A DNA stretch of 64,000 nucleotides. Origin: an uncultured Eubacteriales bacterium. GTDB taxonomy: Bacteria; Bacillota; Clostridia; Lachnospirales; Lachnospiraceae. Under the pieces are notes generated by a model. It was not told where the DNA came from. It worked only from the letters and a program-made list of their open reading frames with translations, and searched no databases. Both the position numbers and the translations under genes were made by a program. Below are positions 1-9,600 of this stretch, piece after piece. Position 1 is the first letter of the stretch. Each line of letters starts with the position of its first letter. Where the stretch lies: NCBI GenBank assembly GCA_900314555.1, contig OMVQ01000060.1, positions 1 to 64,000 on the forward strand, in the 5' to 3' direction.

Positions 1-23
1 GCTTCATCTAGGAATTTATGCAT
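1..23 (-). CDS. 5' end of a gene leaving the window, possibly murB
   Basis: An ATG at 23 (or a GTG at 29) opens a frame reading MHKFLDEA up to the window edge. An AAGGAAG ribosome binding site lies just upstream. It is on the same strand as hprK, downstream of it. The few residues resemble the start of UDP-N-acetylenolpyruvoylglucosamine reductase, which often follows hprK in Clostridia, but eight codons cannot prove that. Confidence 0.3.
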
Positions 24-96
24 TGACACAAATTCTTCCTTGTGTTGTATCAAGATTGTGAACTTGTTTCGCAATTACCTAAAATATATATTAATG

Positions 97-163
97 TATA
101 AATATTATTCTTAAATATTATTTTTTAAAATTATTCTTTAAATATTATTACTTAAATATTATT
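97..163. repeat. AT-rich iterated 12-mer after hprK
   Basis: The 12-mer TTAAATATTATT occurs exactly at 111-122, 138-149 and 152-163, with a near copy at 97-108. The last copy overlaps the hprK stop region. The AATATT core is palindromic. Function is unknown. It may be simple AT-rich sequence expansion between hprK and the next gene. Confidence 0.5.
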
Positions 164-1094
164 CATCATTTTCGTGTTTTACTAAGTTTGCCTGTACTCT
201 TCTATATAATTCCTGTGCAGCATTATATCCCATCTTCTTCTGTCTGTGGTTAACTGCTGCTGATTCAACTATAATTGCAAGATTACGTCCCGGACGAATA
301 GGAATCGAATGACATACAACCTTATTACCAAGGAATTCTGTGTACTGCTCCTCTAATCCAAGTCTGTCGTATTCTTTATCCTTATTCCAGTCCTCTAACT
401 TAATAACCATATCAATGCCCTGTGTCTCTTTTACACTTTCCACACCAAACAATGTCTTTACATCTATGATTCCTATACCACGAAGCTCAATAAAATGTCT
501 TGTAATATCCGGTGCTGTACCGATTAATGTCTCATCACTTACTTTTCTTATCTCTACGACATCATCAGTTACAAGTCTGTGTCCACGTTTAATAAGTTCA
601 AGGGCTGCTTCACTCTTACCGATACCACTTTCACCCATTATGAGTACACCCTCACCATAAACGTCTACTAACACTCCATGTATCGATATACAAGGTGCAA
701 GTTCTACATTTAACCATCTTATTATCTCTGCCATAAATGAAGATGTGGTCATATTAGTTACAAGAACAGGAACACCATATTTATTTCCTGCTTCTAATAT
801 ATATTCATCAGGCTGTATACCCCTGCAGAAAATCATACATGGTATGTTAGAACTAAATATCTGGTCATATATATATTTCTTTCTTCCCTCATCTAATGTT
901 GTCAGGTAAGTATTCTCAACATGTCCGATAACCTGGACTCTGTCAGTTGGGAAATGTTCAAAGAAGCCTGTCAACTGTAATGCAGGCCTGTTAATATCTG
1001 TCTGCTCAACTTTAATCTGACTTACATCTATATCAGGAGTAAGATTTTTAAGACCCATTTTTTCAATAATTTTGGATAAACTTACTGATTGCAT
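159..1094 (-). CDS. hprK: HPr kinase/phosphorylase
   Basis: This bifunctional enzyme phosphorylates HPr on its regulatory serine and reverses the reaction. It is the sensor of carbon catabolite control in low-GC Gram-positives and acts in the cytoplasm. The 311 residues match the usual family length. The N-terminal domain spans about 1-125. The kinase domain shows catalytic His139, a P-loop GESGIGKS at 154-161 and Asp177/Asp178 in TDDVVEI. The C-terminal HPr-kinase signature region is present. An HPr gene lies in the same window (46367-46648), so both partners are encoded. It follows uvrC on the same strand, but a 316 bp gap with tandem repeats and a hairpin separates them, so it probably has its own promoter. 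A purine-rich AAGGAGAAGG binding site precedes the ATG. Confidence 0.96.
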   Translation of the reverse strand: MQSVSLSKIIEKMGLKNLTPDIDVSQIKVEQTDINRPALQLTGFFEHFPTDRVQVIGHVENTYLTTLDEGRKKYIYDQIFSSNIPCMIFCRGIQPDEYILEAGNKYGVPVLVTNMTTSSFMAEIIRWLNVELAPCISIHGVLVDVYGEGVLIMGESGIGKSEAALELIKRGHRLVTDDVVEIRKVSDETLIGTAPDITRHFIELRGIGIIDVKTLFGVESVKETQGIDMVIKLEDWNKDKEYDRLGLEEQYTEFLGNKVVCHSIPIRPGRNLAIIVESAAVNHRQKKMGYNAAQELYRRVQANLVKHENDE

Positions 1095-1134
1095 ATGCCT
1101 TCTCCTTTTCTTTCGCTCATAATATTACGCCATA

Positions 1135-1345
1135 CACGAATTCGTGCTTCGCACTTCCTATCCTGCTGCCACAGGATATTCGCTTGCTAATGACACCATC
1201 ATTCTCAACTCACGAATTCGTGCTTCGCACTTCCTATCCTGCTATCGCAGGATATTCGCTTGCTAATGACACGCCACTTTCAACTCACGAATTCGTGCTT
1301 CGCGCTCTCTATCCTGCTATCGGAGGATATTCGTTCGTTAATGAC
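1135..1345. repeat. Three tandem 75-76 bp intergenic repeats with nested palindromes
   Basis: Copies begin at 1135, 1211 and 1286. Each starts with the 12 bp palindrome CACGAATTCGTG, followed by the mini-hairpin GTGCTTCGCAC (GTGCTTCGCGC in copy 3). Next comes an inverted repeat of the form TATCCTGCTATCGCAGGATA, and each ends in TTAATGAC or CTAATGAC. The third copy has diverged most. They fill the gap between uvrC and hprK. No long reading frame in them looks genuine. Confidence 0.9.
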
Positions 1346-1349
1346 GCAA

Positions 1350-1386
1350 GAAAAACAAATGTCTGCTTCGCAGCCGCTTGTTTTTC
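1350..1386 (-). terminator. Hairpin downstream of uvrC
   Basis: GAAAAACAA pairs with TTGTTTTTC around a loop containing CTGCGAAGCAG, 24 bp past the uvrC stop. It may terminate uvrC on the minus strand, although the T-run lies mostly within the stem. The loop carries the same GCGAAGC core as the tandem repeats next door. Confidence 0.55.
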
Positions 1387-1410
1387 TTTTGCTGTCATTA
1401 TTATAGCATA

Positions 1411-3267
1411 TCAATGGAAAAATTGATAGACTTTTTCGGCTGCTGCCTGGTTCATTGATGGAATTTTTTTAAGTTCTTCCACGCTTGCCTCTTTGATTGC
1501 CTCAAACGATTTGAATTCACGCATAAGTGCCTTTCTTCTTACATCGCCAATTCCCTCTATATCATCTAAAATAGAATGTATCTGTTTCTTACTTCTTAAA
1601 TCTCTATGGAATGTTATTGCAAACCTATGTGCTTCGTCCTGTATACGTGTTATAAGTCTGAAGCCCTCACCTGATTTATTAATAGGTATCTCGATATTAT
1701 TAAAATATAAGCCTCTTGTTCTGTGGTGGTCATCCTTAACCATACCGCAAACCGGAATATTAAGTCCTAATTCATCTAATACTTCTAAGGCAATATTTAC
1801 CTGTCCTCGTCCACCATCCATCATAATAAGGTCCGGAAATCTCGTAAAACTTCCGTATTTTTCTTCCATATTATTCTCTTTTAATTCTTCGATTTCCTTA
1901 AGTCCATGTGTAAAACGTCTTGTCAGAACTTCTCTCATACTTGAGTAATCATCTGCACCCTTTACCCATTTTATCTTGAATTTTCTATAATCATTTTTAC
2001 GTGGCTTGCCATCTTCATATACTATCATTGAGCCTACTGATTCAAAACCATTTATATTAGATATATCAAAAGCTTCTATTCTCTTAGTATATGCTATATC
2101 CAATAAATTATCTATTTCTGTTACAGCGCCTTTTGTTCTTCTTTCTTCACTCTTTATCTTATCCTTATCCTGTTCAAGAACAATTCTTGCATTTCTTGCA
2201 GCTAATTCCACAAGTTTTTCTTTCTCGCCTTTCTTAGGCTGCTTAATTACGACTTTCTGTCCACGTTTTACGGATAACCATTTTTCTATTACTTCCACGT
2301 CATCTATCTCTTCCTGAACTAATAATTCCTTAGGGATAAATGGTGAATTGCCATAATATTGCTTAACAAAATTAGTAAGTACATCTCTTCCTAATGCCTG
2401 TGGTGCAAGCTCCACATGAAAATGTTCTCTTCCAAGCACTTTACCATTTCTAATGAAGAATACCTGAACAACTGCATCATTGCCCTCCATCGCATATGCA
2501 ATAATATCTCTGTCCATATCTTCATCAGTAGTTATCTTCTGCTTATTTGAAATAGCTTTCACACTATTTATCAGGTCTCTGTATGTTGCTGCTTCTTCGA
2601 ATTCCATTTTCTCTGATGCACTATACATTTTCTCGGTAAGCATATTTAATACCTTAGTATAGTTGCCATTTAGAAAATCTACCACTTCTGAAATATTCTT
2701 CTTATATTTTTCCGATGAAATATATCCCATACATGGCGCATCACACCTTTTTATCTGATAATTAAGACAAGGTCTGCCAACACCTATATTCTCTGGAAGT
2801 ACGCGCGAACACGTTCTTATCTTGTAAATCTTTGTAAGCAGTTCTATTGTATCCTTTACTGCCCCTGCACTTGTGTATGGCCCGAAATATTTAGCCTTAT
2901 CCTTTTTCATATTTCTTGCCATCATAACTCTTGGATAATCCTCATTTACGGTAACACGAATAAATGGATAACCCTTGTCATCCATTAACATAGTATTATA
3001 TTTCGGTCTGTATTCCTTAATCAGATTACATTCTAATATAAGCGCCTCTAATTCAGAATCGGTAACAATATATTCAAAACGGCTAATTCTCGAAACCATC
3101 TGTTCAATCTTAGCCGTTCTTGTCCTGCTTGTCTGAAAATATTGTCTTACCCTGTTCTTTAAGCTGATTGCTTTACCTACATAGATGATTTCATCTGTCT
3201 CATCATGCATCAGGTATACGCCGGGCGAACCCGGCAATTTCTTTAACTCTTCTTCAATACAAAACAT
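1411..3267 (-). CDS. uvrC: Excinuclease ABC subunit C
   Basis: UvrC makes the dual incisions in nucleotide excision repair together with UvrA and UvrB. The 618 residues fit the family. A GIY-YIG nuclease domain occupies about residues 12-90 (GSPGVYLMH and [14 protein letters not shown]). A UVR motif involved in UvrB contact follows (about 200-235), then the RNase H-like C-terminal nuclease region ([17 protein letters not shown]). Tandem helix-hairpin-helix motifs close the protein ([15 protein letters not shown] and [13 protein letters not shown]). The gene appears complete. Its neighbours hprK and ftsH are on the same strand but are spaced as separate units. Confidence 0.97.
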   Translation of the reverse strand: MFCIEEELKKLPGSPGVYLMHDETDEIIYVGKAISLKNRVRQYFQTSRTRTAKIEQMVSRISRFEYIVTDSELEALILECNLIKEYRPKYNTMLMDDKGYPFIRVTVNEDYPRVMMARNMKKDKAKYFGPYTSAGAVKDTIELLTKIYKIRTCSRVLPENIGVGRPCLNYQIKRCDAPCMGYISSEKYKKNISEVVDFLNGNYTKVLNMLTEKMYSASEKMEFEEAATYRDLINSVKAISNKQKITTDEDMDRDIIAYAMEGNDAVVQVFFIRNGKVLGREHFHVELAPQALGRDVLTNFVKQYYGNSPFIPKELLVQEEIDDVEVIEKWLSVKRGQKVVIKQPKKGEKEKLVELAARNARIVLEQDKDKIKSEERRTKGAVTEIDNLLDIAYTKRIEAFDISNINGFESVGSMIVYEDGKPRKNDYRKFKIKWVKGADDYSSMREVLTRRFTHGLKEIEELKENNMEEKYGSFTRFPDLIMMDGGRGQVNIALEVLDELGLNIPVCGMVKDDHHRTRGLYFNNIEIPINKSGEGFRLITRIQDEAHRFAITFHRDLRSKKQIHSILDDIEGIGDVRRKALMREFKSFEAIKEASVEELKKIPSMNQAAAEKVYQFFH

Positions 3268-3351
3268 TTTTATTCACTTTTCTCTTAATTATATTCTATA
3301 ACTATTTTCATTAACTTAATTAATTTAATAAATATATTTTATTAGCATTTC

Positions 3352-5298
3352 TTAATTTATATCTTCACTTACTGCTTCGATAATATCTTCTGAACTCTCA
3401 TCAGAACCATTAATTTCATTATAAATCTTCATAAATTCTTTACCTGTTATGGTCTCTTTCTCATATAAGAATTCAGCAATTTTATCAAGTGCGGCTCTGT
3501 TTTCACTTAAAAGTGTCTTAGCCTTTTCATAGCACTGTTTTAATAATTTCTTGACTTCTTCATCAACTTCTGCTGCTGTTACATCAGAACAATTTAATCT
3601 CGCACTTCCTGATAAATACTGATTCTCTACAGTCTCTAACGACATAAGTCCGAACTTGTCAGACATACCATACTGTGTAATCATCTCTCTTGCTATCTGT
3701 GTAGCCTTCTCCATATCATTTGAAGCTCCTGTTGTTACTGAATCAAATACAATCTCTTCAGCAGCACGTCCGCCTAATAATGTAACTATTCTTGCAATCA
3801 GTTCATCTTTAGACATAAGGTATTTCTCTTCTTCAGGCACCTGCATTACATAACCTAATGCACCCATTGTTCTTGGTATAATGGTTATCTTCTGTACAGG
3901 TTCTGAATGTTTCTCTAAAGCTGTTATAAGTGCATGACCAACTTCATGATATGCAACAGTCTTTTTCTCTTTCTCGCCTAAGATTCTGTCTTTCTTTTCT
4001 TTTCCGGCAATTACTACTTCAAGTGATTCAAGTAAATCTGCCTGTGAAATAGCTTTTCTTCCATGTTTTACAGCATTAATCGCTGCTTCATTAATCATAT
4101 TTGCAAGGTCTGAACCAACTGCTCCTGATGTTGCAAGTGCTATTTCATCAAGATTAACTGTTTCATCCATAGACACATTCCTTGAATGTACCTTTAATAC
4201 GTCTAATCTTCCCTTTAAATCAGGTTTATTAACTATAATTCTTCTATCAAAACGTCCCGGTCTTAACAATGCCTTATCAAGCACCTCCGGTCTGTTAGTT
4301 GCTGCTAATATGAACAATCCTTTAGATGTATCGAAACCGTCCATCTCTGATAATAACTGGTTAAGTGTCTGTTCTCTTTCATCATTTCCTCCGCCATATT
4401 TTGCATCTCTGCTCTTACCTATGGCATCAATCTCATCTATAAAAATGATACATGGAGCTGACTGTTGTGCCTGTTTAAATAAATCCCTTACCCTTGATGC
4501 TCCGACACCGACAAACATTTCCACAAAATCTGAACCTGATAATGAGAAAAATGGAACTTTTCCCTCACCTGCTACAGCCTTAGCAAGTAATGTCTTACCT
4601 GTTCCCGGTGGTCCTACTAGCAATGCACCTTTAGGGAGCTTTGCACCGATAGAAGCATATTTACCAGGATTATGAAGGAAATCAACTATCTCTGTAAGTG
4701 ATTCCTTAGCTTCATCCTGTCCGGCAACATCCGCAAATGTTACTCCTGTCTCTTTCTCAACATATACTTTTGCATTAGATTTTCCAACACCCATCATACC
4801 TGAACCATTACTTACTTTTCTAAATAAAAGTCCCATAATGAAGTATATAAGTGCAAATGGCAATATCCATTCAAGTATAAATGTTAGTATGCTTGACTGT
4901 TTATCTGATACCTGACCCTTATATTCAACACCAGCTTTATTTAATTTAGGTAATAATTCCTCATCACCATTTATCTGTGTTGTGTAATATGTCATTTTGA
5001 AATATTCATCTTCCTGCTTCTTTGGTGTTATATAGATTTTACCATCATCAGAGAATATTACCTTTTTGACTTCTCCATCATCTACCATTTTAAGAAAATC
5101 ATTATAATAGATTTCCTTAGATGTAGCATTTTCAAATATCTTTGACATAACAGTTGATGCAACTATTGTAATTAAAGCTGCGATAACAATAATAATTATG
5201 GTCTGGTTACGCTTTTTCTGCTTATTATTGTTATTATCATTTCGATTATTATTCGGACGGTTGTTGCCTCCGCCTCCATTCATTTGATTATTTTCCAT
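3352..5298 (-). CDS. ftsH: ATP-dependent zinc metalloprotease FtsH
   Basis: A membrane-anchored AAA+ protease that degrades misfolded and short-lived membrane and cytosolic proteins. The 648-residue protein opens with an unusually Asn/Gly-rich cytosolic tail (1-30). Membrane segments lie at about 33-52 and 138-159, flanking an extracytoplasmic domain. The AAA module has Walker A GPPGTGKT (229-236), Walker B IIFIDEIDA, and the second region of homology TNRPEVLDKALLRPGRFDR. The peptidase domain has zinc motif HEVGH at 451-455. It is transcribed divergently from pyrG. A good sigma-A promoter lies about 100 bp upstream. The poly-Asn N-terminus is longer than typical. Confidence 0.97.
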   Translation of the reverse strand: MENNQMNGGGGNNRPNNNRNDNNNNKQKKRNQTIIIIVIAALITIVASTVMSKIFENATSKEIYYNDFLKMVDDGEVKKVIFSDDGKIYITPKKQEDEYFKMTYYTTQINGDEELLPKLNKAGVEYKGQVSDKQSSILTFILEWILPFALIYFIMGLLFRKVSNGSGMMGVGKSNAKVYVEKETGVTFADVAGQDEAKESLTEIVDFLHNPGKYASIGAKLPKGALLVGPPGTGKTLLAKAVAGEGKVPFFSLSGSDFVEMFVGVGASRVRDLFKQAQQSAPCIIFIDEIDAIGKSRDAKYGGGNDEREQTLNQLLSEMDGFDTSKGLFILAATNRPEVLDKALLRPGRFDRRIIVNKPDLKGRLDVLKVHSRNVSMDETVNLDEIALATSGAVGSDLANMINEAAINAVKHGRKAISQADLLESLEVVIAGKEKKDRILGEKEKKTVAYHEVGHALITALEKHSEPVQKITIIPRTMGALGYVMQVPEEEKYLMSKDELIARIVTLLGGRAAEEIVFDSVTTGASNDMEKATQIAREMITQYGMSDKFGLMSLETVENQYLSGSARLNCSDVTAAEVDEEVKKLLKQCYEKAKTLLSENRAALDKIAEFLYEKETITGKEFMKIYNEINGSDESSEDIIEAVSEDIN

Positions 5299-5397
5299 AA
5301 ATACCTCTTTATATTATATTTTCCAGACATCTGTTGAACATTAATATTCTTTTAAATGTCTGTCTTGTTATGAATAAATTTCTTGAATTTCCTACCT

Positions 5398-5426
5398 ATT
5401 ATAAAAGTAGTTTTTCCATAAATCAA
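5398..5426 (-). promoter_or_regulatory. Sigma-A type promoter for ftsH
   Basis: On the minus strand, TTGATT (5421-5426) is followed by a 17 bp spacer and TATAAT (5398-5403). The leader to the ftsH ATG is about 90 nt. It contains an imperfect hairpin with CAGACAT pairing to ATGTCTG. Confidence 0.7.
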
Positions 5427-5498
5427 TAGTGTTATTTCTTATTTAATATTTTTTTAAGTTTTTTTTATTTTTATCTAGCATTTATTTATTGTGCGTTG

Positions 5499-5504
5499 TA
5501 TAAT
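5499..5504 (+). promoter_or_regulatory. Possible pyrG -10 element
   Basis: TATAAT sits about 50 bp upstream of the pyrG ATG, with an AGGAGG binding site at 5541-5546. No convincing -35 lies at 16-18 bp spacing. I see no GGGC-start or leader terminator of the kind that controls pyrG in Bacillus. Confidence 0.3.
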
Positions 5505-5553
5505 TGATTTCGTGTTTTATTTTTTCGTGTGATTATATTAGGAGGAAAAATTA

Positions 5554-7155
5554 ATGCCAGTAAAATATGTATTTGTAACAGGTGGAGTTGTATCCGGTTT
5601 AGGAAAAGGCATAACTGCCGCTTCTCTTGGACGTTTATTAAAAGCAAGAGGATATAAGGTAACAATGCAGAAATTCGATCCTTATATTAACATTGATCCC
5701 GGAACTATGAACCCTGTACAACATGGTGAAGTATTCGTAACTGATGACGGTGCGGAGACAGATTTAGACCTAGGTCATTATGAAAGATTTATAGATGAAA
5801 GCCTTACTAAAAATTCTAATGTAACAACCGGTAAAATATACTGGTCTGTTCTTCAGAAAGAACGTAGAGGTGACTTCGGTGGAGGAACTGTTCAGGTTAT
5901 TCCACATATTACTAACGAGATAAAGAACAGATTTCACAGAAACTACTCTACTACTGAAACTGAAATTGCGATAATCGAAGTCGGTGGTACTGTCGGTGAT
6001 ATCGAAAGCCAGCCTTTCTTAGAAGCAATAAGACAGTTCCAGCATGATGTCGGACATGAGAATGCCATTTTAATTCATGTAACTCTTATTCCATATCTAA
6101 AAGCTTCAGGCGAGATGAAAACAAAGCCTACACAGGCAAGTGTTAAGGAATTACAGGGAATGGGTATACAGCCTGATATAATTGTATGTCGTTCTGAACA
6201 CCCTCTTGACAAAGGCATTAAAGACAAAATTGCTTTATTCTGTAATGTTCCAACATCTCATGTATTACAGAATCTTGATGTTGAATCTCTGTATGAAGCA
6301 CCTTTGGCAATGGAGAAAGAACATCTTGCGGAAGTTGCATGCCAGTGTCTTGAATTAGAAAACCGTACACCTGACCTTAAAGAATGGGAGGATATGGTTA
6401 AAGCAAGCAAGAATCTTACTAAAGAGGTAAATATTGCTTTAGTCGGCAAATATATATCCCTGCATGATGCATATATAAGTGTTGTGGAATCTTTAAAACA
6501 CGCCGGTATAGCTAATAGTGCTTCTGTTAATATCAAATGGGTTGACTCAGAGACTGTAACTGCTGAAAATGTCGGTGAAATCTTATCTGACGTAACAGGT
6601 ATACTTGTTCCGGGTGGTTTTGGTGACAGAGGAATTGAGGGTAAGATTCAGGCAATCAGATACGCCCGCGAGAATAATATTCCTTTCCTTGGTTTATGCC
6701 TCGGTATGCAGTTATCAATCGTTGAATTTGCAAGAGACGTATTAGGCTATGAAGATGCCCACAGTGTGGAATTAAATCCACAGACTACTCATCCTGTTAT
6801 CCATCTTATGCCTGACCAGGACGGCGTTGAGGATATCGGTGGAACATTAAGACTTGGTTCTTATCCTTGCGTACTTGATAAGACATCAAAAGCTTATGCA
6901 TTATATAAAGAAGAAACTATTCATGAGAGACACAGACATCGTTATGAAGTTAATAATGATTACAGACAGGTTCTTACAGAAAATGGTATGAAGTTATCAG
7001 GTATCTCTCCTGACGGAAGAATTGTTGAAATGATTGAATTAGAAAATCATCCTTGGTTCATTGGTACTCAGGCACACCCTGAACTTAAATCAAGACCTAA
7101 CAGACCTCACCCACTTTTCTTAGGATTTGTAAAAGCTTCTATCGATGCCCAATAA
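5554..7155 (+). CDS. pyrG: CTP synthase
   Basis: Converts UTP to CTP using ATP and glutamine, the last step of pyrimidine nucleotide synthesis. The 533 residues match the family. The N-terminal amidoligase domain starts [19 protein letters not shown] with its P-loop, and [16 protein letters not shown] follows. The C-terminal class I glutamine amidotransferase domain begins near residue 285. It shows the oxyanion-strand PGGFGDRG, nucleophile Cys in [10 protein letters not shown], and the His-Glu pair in [15 protein letters not shown] sequence ([12 protein letters not shown]). It is on the plus strand, 20 bp ahead of the L,D-transpeptidase gene, so the two are probably co-transcribed and share the strong terminator at 8513-8546. 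Confidence 0.97.
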   Translation: MPVKYVFVTGGVVSGLGKGITAASLGRLLKARGYKVTMQKFDPYINIDPGTMNPVQHGEVFVTDDGAETDLDLGHYERFIDESLTKNSNVTTGKIYWSVLQKERRGDFGGGTVQVIPHITNEIKNRFHRNYSTTETEIAIIEVGGTVGDIESQPFLEAIRQFQHDVGHENAILIHVTLIPYLKASGEMKTKPTQASVKELQGMGIQPDIIVCRSEHPLDKGIKDKIALFCNVPTSHVLQNLDVESLYEAPLAMEKEHLAEVACQCLELENRTPDLKEWEDMVKASKNLTKEVNIALVGKYISLHDAYISVVESLKHAGIANSASVNIKWVDSETVTAENVGEILSDVTGILVPGGFGDRGIEGKIQAIRYARENNIPFLGLCLGMQLSIVEFARDVLGYEDAHSVELNPQTTHPVIHLMPDQDGVEDIGGTLRLGSYPCVLDKTSKAYALYKEETIHERHRHRYEVNNDYRQVLTENGMKLSGISPDGRIVEMIELENHPWFIGTQAHPELKSRPNRPHPLFLGFVKASIDAQ

Positions 7156-7175
7156 TAAAGGACAGAGATTTATTT

Positions 7176-8474
7176 ATGAAAGATTTACTTAATAAGATTA
7201 AAAATTATATATACGAAAACAGACAGTTTATAACTGCAAGTATCTTATCGGCAATTGCATTAATAGTTATAATAATTGCCATTTCTTTTCTAAAAGGAAA
7301 TAAGAAGACTAATACAGCCTCAGGCGGTGAATTTTATTCAGATTATGAAACTACTTCACCCGATGAAACCCAGTCAGATAAGACAACTGAATCGTCTGAT
7401 AACGAATCGGTTTCAGGCGAAACAACAGGACTATCTGATTTAGATTTTACATTGCCTGGAGATGAGACATCAGAAACTGAGACAACTATGACTTCTGATA
7501 AATACCCTTATTTAGTTAAGGTTAATCGTGTATTAAACTGTGTAACTGTATATACTAAAGATTCAAACGGAGAATTTACGGTTCCTTATAAAGCAATGGC
7601 TTGTTCAACCGGAAAATATATTAACAATACTCCACTTGGAACATTTAAGGTATCATCACGTTATACATGGAGATTAATGGTCGATGGAACTCATTCACAA
7701 TATGCCACAAGATTCTATGGTGGAATATTGTTCCATTCAGTTCCTTGCTATTCTCCACATAAAAACCAATTAGAATATGAAGAATTTAACAAATTAGGTT
7801 CTCCTGCTTCTCTTGGTTGTGTAAGATTAAATGTGCAGGATGCCAAATGGATATATGATAACTGTCCATATGGCACAACCGTTATAGTCTATGATGACGA
7901 GACATCACCTGGCCCACTTGGTAAACCATCAGTTATTAAGATACCAGAGGACAGTCCATACAGAGGCTGGGACCCAACAGATCCCGATCCATCTAATCCA
8001 TGGAATAACTGTTCTCCAAGCATAGAAGCTGGCGATATGACTATTGCAGCTAATTCAGGTGTAAACCTCTTAAATATGATTAAAGCCAAAGATACCTGTG
8101 GAAATGATGTAACCTCTACAGTTAAAATATCCGGCGACTATAATCTTAATGTACCAGGTTCATATCAGGTCACATTCAATGTAACAGACCTATTAGGAAG
8201 AAGTGCAACTAAGTCAATCATCTTAACAGTAACAGGTTCTAACAATAATAGTTCAGGTGGCAGCACTAATAATTCAGGTTCTAACAACAACCAGAATAGC
8301 AGTACCAATCCTACTTCAACTACTGCTAAGCCAACAAAACCTAGTGTTAAACCAGCTGAAACTCCAACTAAGCCTACACAGTCAACTACTGAATCGTCTT
8401 CTTCTGAGACTCCTTCTCCTGAAGAGACTACAGAACCAATTACTGATACAACTCCTGAGAATTCAGGTATATAA
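7176..8474 (+). CDS. Membrane-anchored L,D-transpeptidase (YkuD) with Ig-like domain and S/T/P-rich tail
   Basis: Predicted to form 3-3 cross-links in peptidoglycan or to attach proteins to it, outside the membrane. One N-terminal membrane segment (about 18-40) is followed by an Asp/Ser/Thr-rich linker to about 110. The YkuD domain (about 113-235) has the GGILFHSVP histidine region and catalytic motif SLGCVRL. An Ig-like or cadherin-like fold (about 280-355; AGDMTIAANSGVN to TKSIILTVTG) follows. The last 75 residues are low-complexity Ser/Asn/Thr/Pro/Glu, suggesting a wall-spanning or glycosylated tail. It sits 20 bp behind pyrG. The stop codon is directly followed by the left arm of the large palindrome. 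No sorting motif is seen. Confidence 0.88.
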   Translation: MKDLLNKIKNYIYENRQFITASILSAIALIVIIIAISFLKGNKKTNTASGGEFYSDYETTSPDETQSDKTTESSDNESVSGETTGLSDLDFTLPGDETSETETTMTSDKYPYLVKVNRVLNCVTVYTKDSNGEFTVPYKAMACSTGKYINNTPLGTFKVSSRYTWRLMVDGTHSQYATRFYGGILFHSVPCYSPHKNQLEYEEFNKLGSPASLGCVRLNVQDAKWIYDNCPYGTTVIVYDDETSPGPLGKPSVIKIPEDSPYRGWDPTDPDPSNPWNNCSPSIEAGDMTIAANSGVNLLNMIKAKDTCGNDVTSTVKISGDYNLNVPGSYQVTFNVTDLLGRSATKSIILTVTGSNNNSSGGSTNNSGSNNNQNSSTNPTSTTAKPTKPSVKPAETPTKPTQSTTESSSSETPSPEETTEPITDTTPENSGI

Positions 8475-8475
8475 T

Positions 8476-9128
8476 ATTGAAATATAAGTTGTAAGATATT
8501 TTATTACAATATAAAAGGACTATCCATATAGCAGGATAGTCCTTTTCTGATATCTAACTCAGCCTTTGCACATACTAAATAAAATTAAATCATCTGCATT
8601 AAGTAAATTTGCATATATAAATATCGAAACATTTGTAAGAATTGCTAATTTGTAGATATCTTTTTTCGGCTCTTTTGATTATTTGAGTTCATTCAATGCC
8701 ACACACTTAAACCGATGTGTCCGTTTATGCCACACACTTGATTTATGACGTATCGTGTGAGAGTTAATGCCGTCAGATGCAAAAGGACGGTGCTGCAAAT
8801 CACCGTTCAAGCGAAGCGCGTTTGATTAGCTGCACCGTAATAACCTCTGCAGATGACGGCATTTACTCTCACTAGATTAAGGAATCATGAAAGTGTGTGT
8901 CATAGACGGACATCTCGGCTTAAGTGTATGTCTGTTGAATGTACACAAAATATGAGCCGAAAAATAATATCTTACAAATTTACGCAATTCTTACAAGGTA
9001 TTTCGATATTTATATCTGTCAAATTCGCTTTAACAGATGATATACACTACGTTAGTATGTGCTAAGTCTGAGTTATCTATATTTAGGATTATACGTAATA
9101 AAATATATCTTACAACTGATATTTCAAT
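8476..9128. repeat. 653 bp near-palindrome between convergent genes
   Basis: Two arms of about 320 nt are imperfect reverse complements, meeting at a small loop around 8808-8824. Paired landmarks, left and right: ATTGAAATATAAGTTGTAAG (8476-8495) with the reverse complement at the end of the next gene (9109-9128); AACTCAG (8556-8562) with CTGAGTT (9068-9074); TCGGCTC (8664-8670) with GAGCCGA (8953-8959); GTGAGAG (8757-8763) with CTCTCAC (8865-8871); CGGTGCTGCAAATC (8788-8801) with GATTAGCTGCACCG (8824-8837). The tip contains GCGAAGC (8811-8817). Roughly three quarters of positions appear to pair by eye. The right arm overlaps the last six codons of the downstream convergent gene. No plausible coding frame lies inside. 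Confidence 0.9.
8513..8546 (+). terminator. Rho-independent terminator of pyrG-ldt
   Basis: A perfect 13 bp stem, AAAAGGACTATCC with GGATAGTCCTTTT, encloses an 8 nt loop, 39 bp after the transpeptidase stop. It lies inside the left palindrome arm and has no counterpart in the right arm, so it looks like an insertion there. Confidence 0.9.
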
Positions 9129-9529
9129 TTTTCTAATGCTGTATATGTCTCATCAGCTATCTGTGCTCCGTAGATTGTAAGCTGCACACATATATCCGCA
9201 ATATTAAATGGTGTAACAATCGCATCCATTGATATCATAATATCGTCACCATCAAGCACTATTTTGCCCCATCTATATCTCTGGTTCATCTTATTAAGCA
9301 GGAAGAATAAATTACCTGTCTTATCCTGTTCTTCAACTTTATAGAAATTATAAAATCTTACTGATACGGAATTAGTCTTATCTTCAGTCAGAAATAATAC
9401 AGTAGTTGTAATCTTTGTTTCATGTAACTGCTGCATCATTATTACGCCTTCCTTATCATCTCCATGTACAGAATGTTTAATTCCTTTCTTATCAAGCTGT
9501 AAACTTAACGCTTCTGCTAAAATACTCAT
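9110..9529 (-). CDS. YbjN-domain-like protein
   Basis: A 139-residue soluble protein with an alternating alpha/beta pattern resembling the YbjN domain family (type III secretion chaperone-like fold), for example SVRFYNFYKVEEQDKTGNLF followed by a long helix and IVLDGDDIMISMDAIV. Its biochemical role is not known; YbjN-family proteins are generally regarded as regulatory or chaperone-like. AGAGAGGAA precedes the ATG. It lies downstream of the RNase H gene on the same strand, 71 bp away. Its last six codons (9110-9128) form the end of the large palindrome's right arm. Confidence 0.65.
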   Translation of the reverse strand: MSILAEALSLQLDKKGIKHSVHGDDKEGVIMMQQLHETKITTTVLFLTEDKTNSVSVRFYNFYKVEEQDKTGNLFFLLNKMNQRYRWGKIVLDGDDIMISMDAIVTPFNIADICVQLTIYGAQIADETYTALEKLKYQL

Positions 9530-9600
9530 TTAAGTGTTCCTCTCTCTCTTATGTTTTATTATTAGATTCAATATTATATAAGCATCTATTGCCTGCATAT

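Noticed and set aside
1135..1345. Possible CRISPR array
   Set aside because: Only three units, each 75-76 bp and nearly identical throughout, with no short repeats separated by unique spacers and no cas genes.
1184..1426. An 80-codon open frame across the tandem repeats
   Set aside because: Its apparent protein repeat (STHEFVLR units) only mirrors the DNA repeat. It has no ribosome binding site and runs into uvrC.
5299..5553. pyrG-type CTP attenuation leader
   Set aside because: No G-run transcription start and no leader terminator hairpin before pyrG.
8853..9065. A 70-codon open frame within the 8.5-9.1 kb gap
   Set aside because: It lies wholly in the right arm of the palindrome, has no ribosome binding site and its composition follows the repeat, so it is not taken as a gene.
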